This document shows, one piece after another, positions 10,048-20,946 of a stretch of 41,080 nucleotides of DNA. The notes below the pieces were generated by a model that saw nothing but the letters and a program-made list of their open reading frames with translations, searched no databases and was not told the origin of the DNA. Origin of the DNA: Chromera velia (lineage: Eukaryota; Sar; Chromeraceae); contig JAHBMJ010000620.1 in assembly GCA_018398765.1 (NCBI GenBank), forward strand, positions 32,501-73,580, in the 5' to 3' direction. Positions within the stretch are counted from its first letter, which is position 1. Every line of letters begins with the position of its first letter. The translations under genes were made by a program, and so were the position numbers.

Positions 10048-10731
10048 ACACACACACACAGAAAACCAGAGCCATGCTAGGAGCAATGGGCCAAGTACAA
10101 AGGTAATGATGTATACAAAACGAATTGGTTCTAATAGCTCGATGCCGTATTCACGTGAGGTGTGCTGACTACAATTGCCATAATTGTATGTCCAAGTATG
10201 TGTCTTGCCAAACAGACGTGATCCTCAAAGAAGTCCGCAACTTTTGTAAAAAAGAAACAGAAAGAAGAAGGTTCGCTTCGATATCTTCTGAATGACTTCA
10301 TTCGGGTAGATCAGGGAATTCCACATCTCTCTGACCACAAATTGTATGCCTCGCTGGTCGACTGATGAATCCGCATTGCATGCATGGACGTGTCTTTGCA
10401 GAGAACCAAAAATTGTGTTGAGGGCCTTTTTGTCCCCCATGCAGCCCGTGGCTGGGGCAATTCGCTTTATGCATGGTTGAGCTCTTAATTTGATTCATTA
10501 AATGATTTCCCGACCTTCTCTGATTTCATTGCTTTTGTTTGGGTTTTGATCTCGTGGGTTTTCTTTTTCCAAATTGCCCCTCACAGTCTCCGTTTGTTTG
10601 CGTTGAGTGTTCTTCTTTTCCTCCAACATTGACCATTTCTGTTCTATCTCACGCACACACATCCACGCAGGCAGACTGTGGGATTCGTCGTCTCTCTGGG
10701 TATGCATGCCTTGCTTGCTTCTATCGATCGT
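8553..10731. other. AT-rich spacer, no gene seen
   Basis: A and T homopolymers are common, and ORFs are short and unconvincing. Two ACTAGACTT motifs lie at 9358-9366 and 9738-9746. The right third (10200-10730) is less AT-rich and may be downstream sequence of the minus-strand gene that follows. Confidence 0.55.
9951..10060. repeat. (CA)n microsatellite
   Basis: About 110 bases of nearly pure CA dinucleotides with a short ACGCATACAT interruption near the middle. Confidence 0.92.
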
Positions 10732-12759
10732 TCAGGAGCATGCGGCATTCTCACAGCCGCAAAGTTCCCCCCACCTTCCATATGCTGTCAATTTCCCAAC
10801 CGCCCTATCCCCCAGGCTGGGGGACCCCCTCTCACGAAGGACCCCGGCAGAGTGGCGCCCTCTTTGTCCCACGGGCCCTCTGTGAAAAAGGGCCCCGGCA
10901 GACTGTCGGTGTGGGATAGAGTTTCGTGCCGGCTGGGGAGCGACGCTCTCGAACCCTGTGCCACGACCGGAAGGACCCCCAGCGAATTGTGGGTAGGCGG
11001 AAAGAGGATATCCCGGCCAGGGCGTCATGACGGGGGGCATCGGTCGGGCCCTCAGTGGGGACGCGGGGGTCTCCCATCGTACCTGCGTCGTGGGGTAGTG
11101 CGGAGATGCGGTGGGAATGCCCGGATGTGGGGTGGGGAGGCATTGGGCCTGCGTAGGCGGAATTGTGAGGGCTTGTGGTGGAGTCGGAAGGGAGTGTAGG
11201 GCTGTGATGGAGATACCTTGGGGTTGCGGGGGGAAAGGTTGCAGAGGTGCGGTTGAAATCTCCTGGTGCAAATTGGGAAGGCACTGTAGGGGTGCGGTGG
11301 GGGGGCCTTGAAACTGCACTGGGGCGGTGTAGCGGGAAGGGGGGGACCTTGAGGCATTGGAGGAACAAACGAGAGCGGCAGAGGGCGAGGGGGGAAAGTG
11401 AGTGGTCGGGATTGTTGTCGGTGGGGTTGCAGCTGTGCCTCCTGTGCCGATGAAGAAAGGAGACTGTTGTGTTCCTCCTCCCACAGAGGGGGCGGGGAGA
11501 CGGACTCGGCGTGCGATTTCGTCTATGGGGACCTCCATTTGAGAGCTGCCTGGAGAGCCGGCACGCAACACTGTCCCGGTTGAGTGGGGCGATGCCAATG
11601 CAAGAGCACTTCTGACATTCGGCTGTGGGTAGGGCAGTCTTAAGGGAATCTCCACTTGTCCTGGATGTCTGGCCACTGGCGGTTGCGTCCCCTGTGCGGT
11701 GGGTATCTGCGGCATCATTGGGGAGATGACTGAGACTGAATGCGTTCCCGACATCGTTGTGAGCATCTGAGGTAGAAGGGGACTTCTGCAAGCAGAAGGG
11801 GAACGGGGGGGGAGGGGCACGACAGGGGCAACGGGGAGAGGCACAGGGACAGCAACGTTGGCATTCTGAGGAATGGGCAAGAGGTCTGTGATGGAGCCAG
11901 ACACCGAGACGGGTGGCGGCAGGAAATGACTCCCACTTGAAGGATGAAACTGCGGTTGGCTTTGCTGTAGTTGGCCTTGCATAGGTCCTTGTCCCTGTCC
12001 ATGTGTCCCTGCCTCCTGTTGCTGTGGTTGTTCTGTCTCCTCCTGTCTCTGCTCCGTTTCTCTTTGTTGTTCTTCCATTTGTTGTTGTGACATCCTTTCG
12101 TCTTCTTCTCTCTTGACCACCCCCTCTCCTCTGCCTGCCCCCATTTCGACGTCTCCCGAGCCCCCCGCGTCTAGATCCATGGTCGTCTGCTCGCCTTCAC
12201 CCGGACCCCCTGTCTCTGTCTGACCTGGAGGGGACATCATTGAGGGCCCAGCGTGTGCCGGGGCCCTGGAGACAGGTTGTGGGGTGGGAGCAAACTGACC
12301 TTGCAACGGAACTACAGAGGCAGAGGGAACCGGCCCACCAGCTGGAAAGATAGGGTGAGGGGACATGTGACCAAAGCGATGGCAATAGACAGACCTGTAC
12401 TCTGGCACAAACATCGGAGGAATCTGTGCGGATAGGGGGGGCTGCGCGGAGAGGTTGATGAAGAAATCTGAGCCCGGTGGATATCCAGTGAGACTCACCT
12501 CGCGAGGAAGGTACACAAACCGATCGGAAAACAACGGAGACACTGAGCGCATTCCTGCTCCTGCTGTTGCTGCAGCTACTGCTGTTTGTGTGTACGTGTT
12601 TGTTCGCATAATCTGGGGCTGGTATCCCCTCTGTTCGGCTACTTGGTCTGCGCGCTGCACACAGAACACATGTAGATCGACAAGTTCATGAACCCACATC
12701 CGTGGAACAAAACATTCGTTTGTGCTTAGTTTGTAATTGTCTTTTCTGCACTCCTTCAA
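10732..12759 (-). CDS. Hypothetical Pro/Gln-rich protein
   Basis: A minus-strand open frame of 675 codons. The only non-repetitive part is near the N-terminus (YLPREVSLTGYPPGSDFFIN, then PEYRSVYCHRFGHMSPHPIF). The middle has a Glu/Gln-rich stretch (around residues 225-260). The rest is Pro/Ser/Thr/Gln-rich, with degenerate repeats of about 17 residues around the word APLQ (11060-11340). The true start is uncertain. A good acceptor (GTGTGCAG) precedes base 12654, so an upstream exon to the right is possible and the ATG at 12757-12759 may not be used. The end is also uncertain, since the last 60 or so codons have a different composition and a donor-like AAG|GTGGGG lies there. Its style resembles the 3447-5339 protein, but no clear homology is visible. 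No family is recognised. Confidence 0.5.
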   Translation of the reverse strand: MKECRKDNYKLSTNECFVPRMWVHELVDLHVFCVQRADQVAEQRGYQPQIMRTNTYTQTAVAAATAGAGMRSVSPLFSDRFVYLPREVSLTGYPPGSDFFINLSAQPPLSAQIPPMFVPEYRSVYCHRFGHMSPHPIFPAGGPVPSASVVPLQGQFAPTPQPVSRAPAHAGPSMMSPPGQTETGGPGEGEQTTMDLDAGGSGDVEMGAGRGEGVVKREEDERMSQQQMEEQQRETEQRQEETEQPQQQEAGTHGQGQGPMQGQLQQSQPQFHPSSGSHFLPPPVSVSGSITDLLPIPQNANVAVPVPLPVAPVVPLPPRSPSACRSPLLPQMLTTMSGTHSVSVISPMMPQIPTAQGTQPPVARHPGQVEIPLRLPYPQPNVRSALALASPHSTGTVLRAGSPGSSQMEVPIDEIARRVRLPAPSVGGGTQQSPFFIGTGGTAATPPTTIPTTHFPPSPSAALVCSSNASRSPPSRYTAPVQFQGPPTAPLQCLPNLHQEISTAPLQPFPPQPQGISITALHSLPTPPQALTIPPTQAQCLPTPHPGIPTASPHYPTTQVRWETPASPLRARPMPPVMTPWPGYPLSAYPQFAGGPSGRGTGFESVAPQPARNSIPHRQSAGALFHRGPVGQRGRHSAGVLRERGSPSLGDRAVGKLTAYGRWGELCGCENAACS

Positions 12760-12764
12760 AATAC

Positions 12765-13267
12765 TTCGGGAAAGAAGGAAGACACATGGGAGGGGGCGTA
12801 ACGGAAGAAAAATATTTTATGCTGGGAACCCGAAAAAAGAGACGAGGTCCTGAATTTAGTCTGGGCAGAGGGGAAAAAGAAGTGACAGAGAGTGAAGAAG
12901 CGACAGAAAAAAACAATGAACCACTTCATTTCATTGCTGTATTTGTCACTGCCAGAACGGAGACCAGAAATCCCGTTTGAAAACATATACAGACACGCAC
13001 ATGCACACACACACACACGCAGACACGAGAAGAGAGAGAAAGGAGAGAGGGAGATTGAAAGAGAGGGGCCAACCCACATCTGCCGCGGCCTGGATATCTT
13101 CAAGGATTCCAGACTGCACGTGTACAGACAAACAAACAAAAGAAAGAAAGAAAGAAAAGAAAGAAAACTCAATGCAGTGCATACACACCAGCCTGTCAGA
13201 GAGGAATCTGGAAACCATTTAAGGTGTGCGAGGCAGAAATGAAATGAGGCAGCCTGAAAAAATGAAA
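12765..13267. other. Intergenic, purine-rich, no gene seen
   Basis: Runs of GAAAGA-type sequence and a short CACA run near 13000-13020. ORFs on both strands come from simple sequence. Confidence 0.5.
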
Positions 13268-13611
13268 TCTTTCTTTCTTTCCTTCCTTCCTTCCTTCCTT
13301 TCTTTCTTTCTTTCTTTCTGTTTTTCTTTCTTTTTCTTTATTTTTCTCTCTTTTTCTCTTTCTTTCTTTCTTTCTTTCGTTTCTTTCTTTCTTTCTTTCG
13401 TTTCTTTCTTTCGTTTCTTTCTTTCGTTTCTTTCTTTTCCTTCGTTTCTTTCTTTCTTTCTTTCTTTTCTTTCTTTCTTTCTTTCTTTCTCTCTCTCTCT
13501 CTTTTTTCTTTTTTTCTTTCTTTCTTTCTTTCTCTTTTTCTTTCTTTTTTTCTTTCTTTTTCTCTCTTTCTTTCTTTCTTTTTTTCTGTCTTTTTTTCTG
13601 TCTTTTTTTTT

Positions 13612-13647
<36 letters not shown>

Positions 13648-13720
13648 TTTTTCTTTCTTTCTTTCTTTCTTTTTTTCTTTCGTTCTTTCGTTCTTTCGTT
13701 CTTCCTTCCTTCCTTCCTTC

Positions 13721-13755
<35 letters not shown>

Positions 13756-13759
13756 TCGT

Positions 13760-13791
<32 letters not shown>

Positions 13792-14042
13792 TCCTTTTTT
13801 CCTTACTTCCTTCCTTCCTTCCTTCCTTTCTTTCTTTCTTTTTCTTTATTTTTCTCTCTTTTTCTCTCTTTTTCTCTCTTTTTCTCTTTCTGTCTTTCTT
13901 TCTTTCTTTCTTTCTTTCGTTTCTTTCTTTCGTTTCTTTCTTTCGTTTCTTTCTTTCGTTTCTTTCTTTTCCTTCGTTTCTTTCTTTCTTTCTGTTTTTC
14001 TTTCTTTTTCTCTCTTTTTCTTTCTTTCTTTCTTTCTTTCTT

Positions 14043-14075
<33 letters not shown>

Positions 14076-14088
14076 TTCTCTCTTTCTC

Positions 14089-14119
<31 letters not shown>

Positions 14120-14235
14120 GTTTTTCTTTCTTTCTTTCTTTCTTTCTGTTTTTCTTTCCTTCCTTCTGACTGTCTGTCTGTCTGTCTGTCTGCCTGTCTG
14201 TTTGTCTATCTGTCTGTCTGTTCTCTTTTTTTTTC
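13268..14235. repeat. Polypyrimidine tract, (CTTT)n-based, about 970 bp
   Basis: Almost every base on the plus strand is C or T. Units are CTTT, CCTT, CTTTT, CT and, at the right end, CTGT. Rare G bases come as TTTCG and GTTC. Large parts repeat: the blocks near 13330-13450 and 13845-13975 share the same order of sub-units, which indicates internal segmental duplication. Long ORFs on either strand here (Lys/Glu/Arg-rich or Phe/Ser/Leu-rich) are by-products of the repeat. Confidence 0.95.
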
Positions 14236-14953
14236 GGACCCCCCCTTTCTTTTCTTCCTTCCTTTCGTCCTGCTGACCCCCCATTCTTCTGAAGCCACAG
14301 GAACGACTGACCACCGGCTGTCCAGGAAAAGGGGGGAGTGGAGGTAACAGTGGGGGCATCCCCGCGATTTCCTGGACGAACGAATAGATCAACCGACCAG
14401 TGCGGGAAGGGGTAGATGGGTGAGTGAGTGACTAAATGAATGCGTGAATTGAGAAACTGGCCAAGACATCCCCACAAACAAGGGGCAAAGAGACAGAATG
14501 GAGGAGTGCGCAAGCAGAATCAGAAAACGTGCAACTGAGTTGACGGTCTGAGATGGCATTGCGTGCGGGTGATGTGCGAGTCATTCCTACTCCACAAATC
14601 TCGACTTGATTGCTGTTGCAAAGAATCCTAAGAGAAAATCAAAAAGCTGCCAAGAGAAGAGAATCGAGAGCTTTCAAGCAGCCCAGGAAAGGTGTGGCAT
14701 CCTTTAGAGTGCCTGGACTTGGAACCAATTCATGGGAAAATCCAGACATCGAATGGAAAGGCTTTGCATACAAAAGAGAGATCCTCTATTCTACCGATCC
14801 CTTCGCGGGCCCACGGAACTCACTTGTGAGGCGCTCGCAAGCTCTTCACTGCTGAGAGACTGAAACCAATTCCGCGTTTGCGATTGAATGGCGGCGTTGA
14901 CGCTGAAAACGCACAGCAAAGAGACACGTGCATACACGCACAAGGTCACGCAG

Positions 14954-15190
14954 AGACAGACAGACAGACAGACAGACTATATGTTTCTTCTTCTTCTCCC
15001 TCTTTTTCTTCATGAACACCACATTCGGACAGACAGGCAGACAGACAGACAGACAGACAGACAGAAATAGAGAGAGAGAGAAATAGAGAGACAGAGAGAC
15101 AGAGAGACAGAAAGACAGAAAGACAGAGAGAGATAGAGAAATAGAGAGACAAAGAGACAGAGAGACAGAAAGACAGAAAGACAGAGAAAC
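14954..15190. repeat. CAGA / GAGA simple repeats
   Basis: Two (CAGA)n blocks (about 14956-14977 and 15028-15065) are followed by mixed ACAGAGAG repeats to about 15190. Confidence 0.85.
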
Positions 15191-15753
15191 AAACCGAAAA
15201 AACAGATGACAAATACTGCGCGAAAAACGGTCGACTGGATTTATCCATGGACGAAATGACTGACTGACTCACTCACTCACTCCATAGCTGTGTATCTGGC
15301 TCACTGACTCATCAACTGGCTTCCTGAGGGACTGACTTTTCCTGGCGTTCCTGGCGACTTGCTCTGGGTCGGAGCGCCAGATCTGCAAATGCGGAGACTC
15401 CATCGGTCCTGTCCCGCCGTTGAACTGCCTGAACGAGCCCTGAAAGAAGAACGGAAGGAAGGCAGGATGGAAGGAAGAAAGCAATTTGAGTCCAGGGAAC
15501 AGAACAAAAGGAAACACACGAGGGGAGAAAGGGCCCCTCGTCCGATCGTGTAGTCGAGAAATGAATGTGATCAGATACACCTAGGTAGCGGTATTTCTGG
15601 TCCTTCAAGCGTATGGACATGCAGTACGTAAGCGAGTGAGCGAGTGAGTGAGTGAACGAGTGAGTAATTGGGCCAATCGGATTACTCAGGTATGTGAATA
15701 TACATACAAGCCTTGGCCGCAAAAGCATCATCTAAGAGGTCTGCAAATGGACA

Positions 15754-15894
15754 GGAAGTCAGAGAGTCAGGCAGAAGGAGCGTCATGCACAGAGAGTCAG
15801 GCAGAAGGAGCGTCATGCACAGACATTCCGGAGAGAATGGAAGTCAGAGAGTCAGGCAGAAGGAGCGTCATGCACAGACATTCCGGAGAGAATG
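15754..15894. repeat. Compound minisatellite, 30-bp unit
   Basis: Three identical 30-base units (15761-15790, 15791-15820, 15846-15875) begin AGAGAGTCAGGCAGAAGGAG. A second element beginning AGACATTCCGGAGAGAATG follows the second and third units, and GGAAGTC precedes the first and third. The structure suggests a recent unequal-exchange duplication. Confidence 0.85.
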
Positions 15895-16946
15895 AATGTT
15901 CAGGTGCATGTCAGAGACTCCACTTGTCTTCTGGTTGCATCGAGGCAACTCGAATTGGAAGTACTTCGATTCGTTTATACCCCATCTGTGCACACCTACA
16001 CAAACATTTCCGGGCAGGATATCCATGGATCCGACACGCGGGCGATCAGACTACCGCGCACTTCTTTGAAAGCATGCTGTCGTCATTAGATTTACATAGT
16101 TGCTGTATCCATGCAGGGTCCTCCAGAGAGGGGACAGGGCGTACCTGTGAGAATCCGCCCTCTGTTCGTATCCTCGTACATTGGGTTCTGCTGTATTGGT
16201 TTCTTGCGACGGTGTTTGTTTCAGCAGCTGGCTGACTGCTCTACCAGACACGAGTTCTCTCCCTGATCATGCTACCACACGTCTGGGGCGGGGCCCGCTT
16301 ATATATACCAACGCCTCGTTTCACGGTAAGAATGAAGACTCGCTCGACGTGCCGGCTGCGGTCAGTGCTTATATATCTGTCTACCCCCTGCCACCTTCGA
16401 GCTGTCAGACCGTGTGAATGGAAGGATATTGATTCCCCCCAAATGCAGATCTTGTAATATAGCAGATATCAAGATCGAGTGACAGTCCTGGCACAATTTT
16501 TTGTCACAGGCGCAAGCCTGCATGCATGCCGCCTTGCACGCGTATATACGCTTTTTCATGCATGCATCTTTCCCCGGCCCTTTCGAGTGCGCGCACAAAC
16601 TTTTCGAGCGAAATTCCCATGCATGCATGCGTGCATATGCAGTGTTCCATTTTTTTTTTTTTAACGAACATCATGCATGCATGCCATGTTAATTGGATCA
16701 TGCAGTCTTCTTTGCATGTTTGTTTCAACCGTATTGAAATTCTGACAGCCACCTGTGTTCAGTAGAAGGCTTCTGCATCTTTCGTGACGTACACCCTCTC
16801 AAATCTCCTAAGCCAATGCTCGAAAGCGAATTCTATACGTGTACAATGTTGCTGACGCACGCGCAGACAACTTTCCGTCCAGATGTGCCCTCGAATGCAA
16901 CCAACCCCGGTGGATACCACTGAAGAACTCTGACCACTTCCTATCA

Positions 16947-17608
16947 ATGGAAGACCCTCCCCTCTCACCTGATGGAGACGTCGCCTCTCCAGGTGCAGAC
17001 TCGCAGGGCGAAGGACCCACAATGGAGCGGGACGGCGCACCTTCTCCAAGTGGCCTGAACACGAGTGGGCGGGTCGGAGGTGTAGGAGACGGACATCCAA
17101 CCAGCCAAACGGTTAGAGAGCAGGAGGAAGAAGAAACAGGAGAGAGGACAAAGGGGGCTGGCACAGTTGCTGGGATGAAGTCCAAAAAATCGATTTTTCA
17201 GTCTGCAGGCAAATCGGTGATTGCAAAGTTACGGGTCGATGAAACGGAGGGGAATGAGGGCGGCGCTGTATCTCGAGGTACGGCAAAGAAAAGAGCGACA
17301 CTGGCAGATGTGGTTCTGGCAGCGAAGGACGAAGCCAAGAAAGAGAAGCTGAAAGACAAAGAGACAGAGAAAACTTTATGGGTGAACAGAACTGCAAGGG
17401 CAGCTGAGCGCGCAGGAATGGTGCGGCTGTCCATGGCAATAAAAAGGGTCGAGCGTAACAGAAACAGCCAACAGTCAGGAGTTGATGTCGCCTACAAGCA
17501 CGGACCTGCCTATGCGACATCAAGTAAGACAACAATCGATTCGTTCTATACATCAAACACACGGCAGATGTCTCTCCCCCAACCTCCCTCATCCCCCCCC
17601 TCTCTCTG

Positions 17609-17648
<40 letters not shown>

Positions 17649-20600
17649 CTTAAGTTTTCTTCCTACGGCTGCGCAGTCTTGATTTTGCTGATTTCTTCAT
17701 TGTTTGCTTTTTTTGGAGACGGACTAGTCGTGTGAAAGAGATTGAAACTTCATCCATCCATCCCGCGTTGCCTGGCCTCTTTAGATTTGCGGCTCTGCTC
17801 TTCTTTCTGCAGCGTTTCTGAAGGAAAAGGTTCCCTTGACGAAGGAGCCTGGGCTGGTTGTGACTAGTGACTTTGTTGACTCCCTGAGTGATGAGGATCG
17901 CCTGGTCATGTCTGCGGGGTGTCTCGGAGACGCCCTCGAAGGCCGAGTCACTGCTTTGAGACTCCTCGAAAGACCCCGACTGCAGAGTATGTACAGACTT
18001 CAGAACAGCAGCGGGATGCGCATGGGTCTTGCGTGGCTGTGCTTCCTCTTCACCATGCTCTCGTTCGTCGACTTTCAATGGGGGTCTACGAGGGTGACGT
18101 TCAACGAGGCCTCCGCGTGGCAGCTGGCAGCAATCTGTAGGTCCACTCAGAGGAGAGGGCTGGCTGCACAGTGGATGGAATCTTTGTGAATTCGGATGTT
18201 TGGTTGTCAGACCGACAGGGGGAGAAAGACGGAGAATTGAGAGCAGGGTCAGCTAGCTGCTGGACACAGAGAAATGAAACGAAGGCAATGAGGAAGAGAT
18301 GAGGGAGGGAAAAAAGGAAGAGAAACAGACCACAGAATATGCAAACTCATTGGGCACATACATACCGATAACAATAGAGAAAATGAGAACACTGTTTGCA
18401 CGTTTCTTGTAGATACCTCCGCTTGAATCGCCATGAGAGATTGATGGAATTTCCTTTTGATTTCCCTCTCTGTGCGGGCATCGAGGCTGCCGTGCTTCTG
18501 GTTCTGCTGTCCTTCTCCGTTTGTTCCCAGTTTCATTCCCCTTTCTGGTCCCCCTTCTCCCCCCTCGGGCTCTTTGACCTAGTCTTTGCCTGGGGCCTGG
18601 CTGCCGACCTGGTGGCCTTCATTGCGGTGGGGGACCTCACTCATGCTCGTGCCCTCAGGATGTTTCGGCCTCTTGGAATCATCAGGTCTCTCTCTCTCTC
18701 TCTGCGTGTGTGTGTGTGTGCTCCTTTTTTCGAAACCAAAAAGGATGGGAAACCTTGCAAAGTACTCGCTTCTGAAGAATCGCCCAACCATAAAGAACCG
18801 CAAAGTCAGATCGAGAAAAGTTTTCGACAAACGATCTTTGACCCTCGATCCGTGCAGATCGAGCGAGAATGAAAGAAAGTATGATCTCTAGCGATTCAAG
18901 CAACTTGATCCACACTGTACGTTGATGTCGTAAAGGAACCATACGGGGGATCACTGAAACAGACTTACTTGTTGTGTGTGATTCTGCAGGTACAACCCGA
19001 AATTTGCACGGCTCATCTTGGCGCTCCTACGATGCATCCCCTTCGTTCTGGACATTTTGGTTTTGATGGCGCTGGTCTCTGTGATGTTCTTTTTGATCGG
19101 CCTCAGAGCGGGTGAGGGGTGCGAGGCTCCGGAGGACTCGAACGAAGAGGTAAGTAAGAGGCGGGTGACGTGACGGGGGTACTCGGGCTTTTGTCGGGGC
19201 GGATGGTCTTCTCCGGAATCACTCTCTTCATTCTTACGTTTCCTGACATTAATTCCTAAAGTGCTGCCACTCATGGACAGACTTGACTTCTCGCCTGCGT
19301 ATGGTGCAGATGTACACGGACAATGAAGACGGTCATAATCAAAAATACCATTTAAGTGTGACTTTCAGGTTGGCGGTCTGGTATTCTCAGACAGCGAATC
19401 TCTGTACGTGAACCTGCTGGGCATGTTCTCTCTGGACAATTACCCGGACATTGCACAGACAACGCAGAGGTAGGCCAAAGGACCTAGGACGAGCTCGGCC
19501 AAGTTTTCCTCTGAGGCCAGGCTAGTCTGGCACCTGAAGTTCCTTTTTTTTCGTCCCTGTGACTCTCTGCATGTTTCTTGCTCGCATCATGTGTCGTTCC
19601 TGTTTGGGACAAGAAGGGGTAGACGAAGCTTGCATGGGCGCGTCATCAATTCAGCAGTCAAGCACACCGTACAGGAATAAGTGAGGATTCAGTTCCTCAG
19701 GTGCGACACAGGCACAGAAGTGACAAAGCATTTTACCGTGCTGCGCTGATCTAACCAACTGTATCAAGGACGTCAAGCAACGGCTTGCCCGCAAAGAAAC
19801 CAAGAAAGAAAGGAAGGAAGGAAATCGTTGAGGTTTCCATCTCTTGTCCGCAGGCTCTGTGCTCCAATCGTGCTTTACATCCTCGTGTACGGTCTGATTG
19901 CGGTGGTTCTGATTCTCAATGTGCCCGTTGCGGTGGTCATCGACGCCTACAAGCAGTTCCGAACGATCCAGCTGTTGAAGGAACGAATGCATGAGAAGGT
20001 CTCACTCTTCACGGTGGGTCTCAGAAAGAAGAAGGGAAGGGAGGAGTGAAGGAAAGGGGGGGAGGCAGTCATGCAGTGGGAGAGAAGAAGACAAAAGGAC
20101 AAAGAGTCACCGAAAGGAAAGACACGAGATGTGTGGGGGTTCTGTAAAGTGAATATAGCTCTCTGCTTGCCCGTGAACGCCCACACAGTCACTTAATGTT
20201 TTGTGTTTTGTCCTGTCCGGCCTTTCAGGTCGACCGTACCTGTTGTTTTGTGCCGAGTCTAATTTGATTATGTCTCATTTGCCTGTGTTTCCTGTTCCGT
20301 CCCTCTTCTCCTCTCACGCTGCTCTGCTGCTTGCTTGCAGTCCTTCCGTCTGGCGGATCTGGAAGACACGGGGAAGCTGACGGTCGGAAGACTGACTGAA
20401 GTCTTCAGTCGGATGCTAGGGGAAAAAAGGGTCGATGCAGAGAGGGTGCGCACTCTTTTCTCCCTGTGCGACGAGAACGTAGACTCCTGGCTGGACCCTG
20501 TGGAGTTTTTGGAAATAGCAGAAGTCTCATTGTGGGTGGGACTTCCTTACCGGCCTCTCATAGCTCGCGGGTGGGTTGGTTCCGGGGGTGACGGTCTCTG

Positions 20601-20728
20601 AATCACTTTCTTTGTCTCGTTCTGTCTGTCAGTCTATCTGTCTGTCTGCCTCTCTCTCTCTCTCTCTCTGCATGTCTGTCTATCTGTCTGTCTGCCTCTC
20701 TCTCTCTCTCTCTCACTCTCTCTCTGCA

Positions 20729-20759
<31 letters not shown>

Positions 20760-20905
20760 GCGTGAGCTTGTGTGTATGTATGTACGTGTCTATCTGTCTG
20801 TCTCTCTTCCTTATTCACACACACGCACACACAGAATAAGCTGTTCTGTAAGCCACTATAAAATTTCGGCTTCAGAGAGATCCGCCCGAGCTTTTTCTTC
20901 AAATT

Positions 20906-20946
<41 letters not shown>

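Larger units (their letters stand above)
14240..16946. other. Intergenic region upstream of the channel gene
   Basis: No convincing coding exon. It holds CAGA/GAGA microsatellites (14954-15190), a minisatellite (15754-15894), GAGT/GTGA runs near 15630-15665 and several CATGCATGC self-complementary words around 16510-16690. ORFs such as plus 15648-16235 run through the minisatellite and have no domain. The promoter and 5' UTR of the channel gene should lie at its right end, but I see no TATA box in a convincing place. Confidence 0.5.

Noticed and set aside
13196-14513. Long ORFs on both strands (Lys/Glu/Arg-rich minus, Phe/Ser/Leu-rich plus)
   Set aside because: They are translations of the polypyrimidine repeat, which has few stops in any frame.
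15754-15894. Possible CRISPR-like direct repeats
   Set aside because: Units are adjacent without unique spacers and the host is eukaryotic, so it is a minisatellite.
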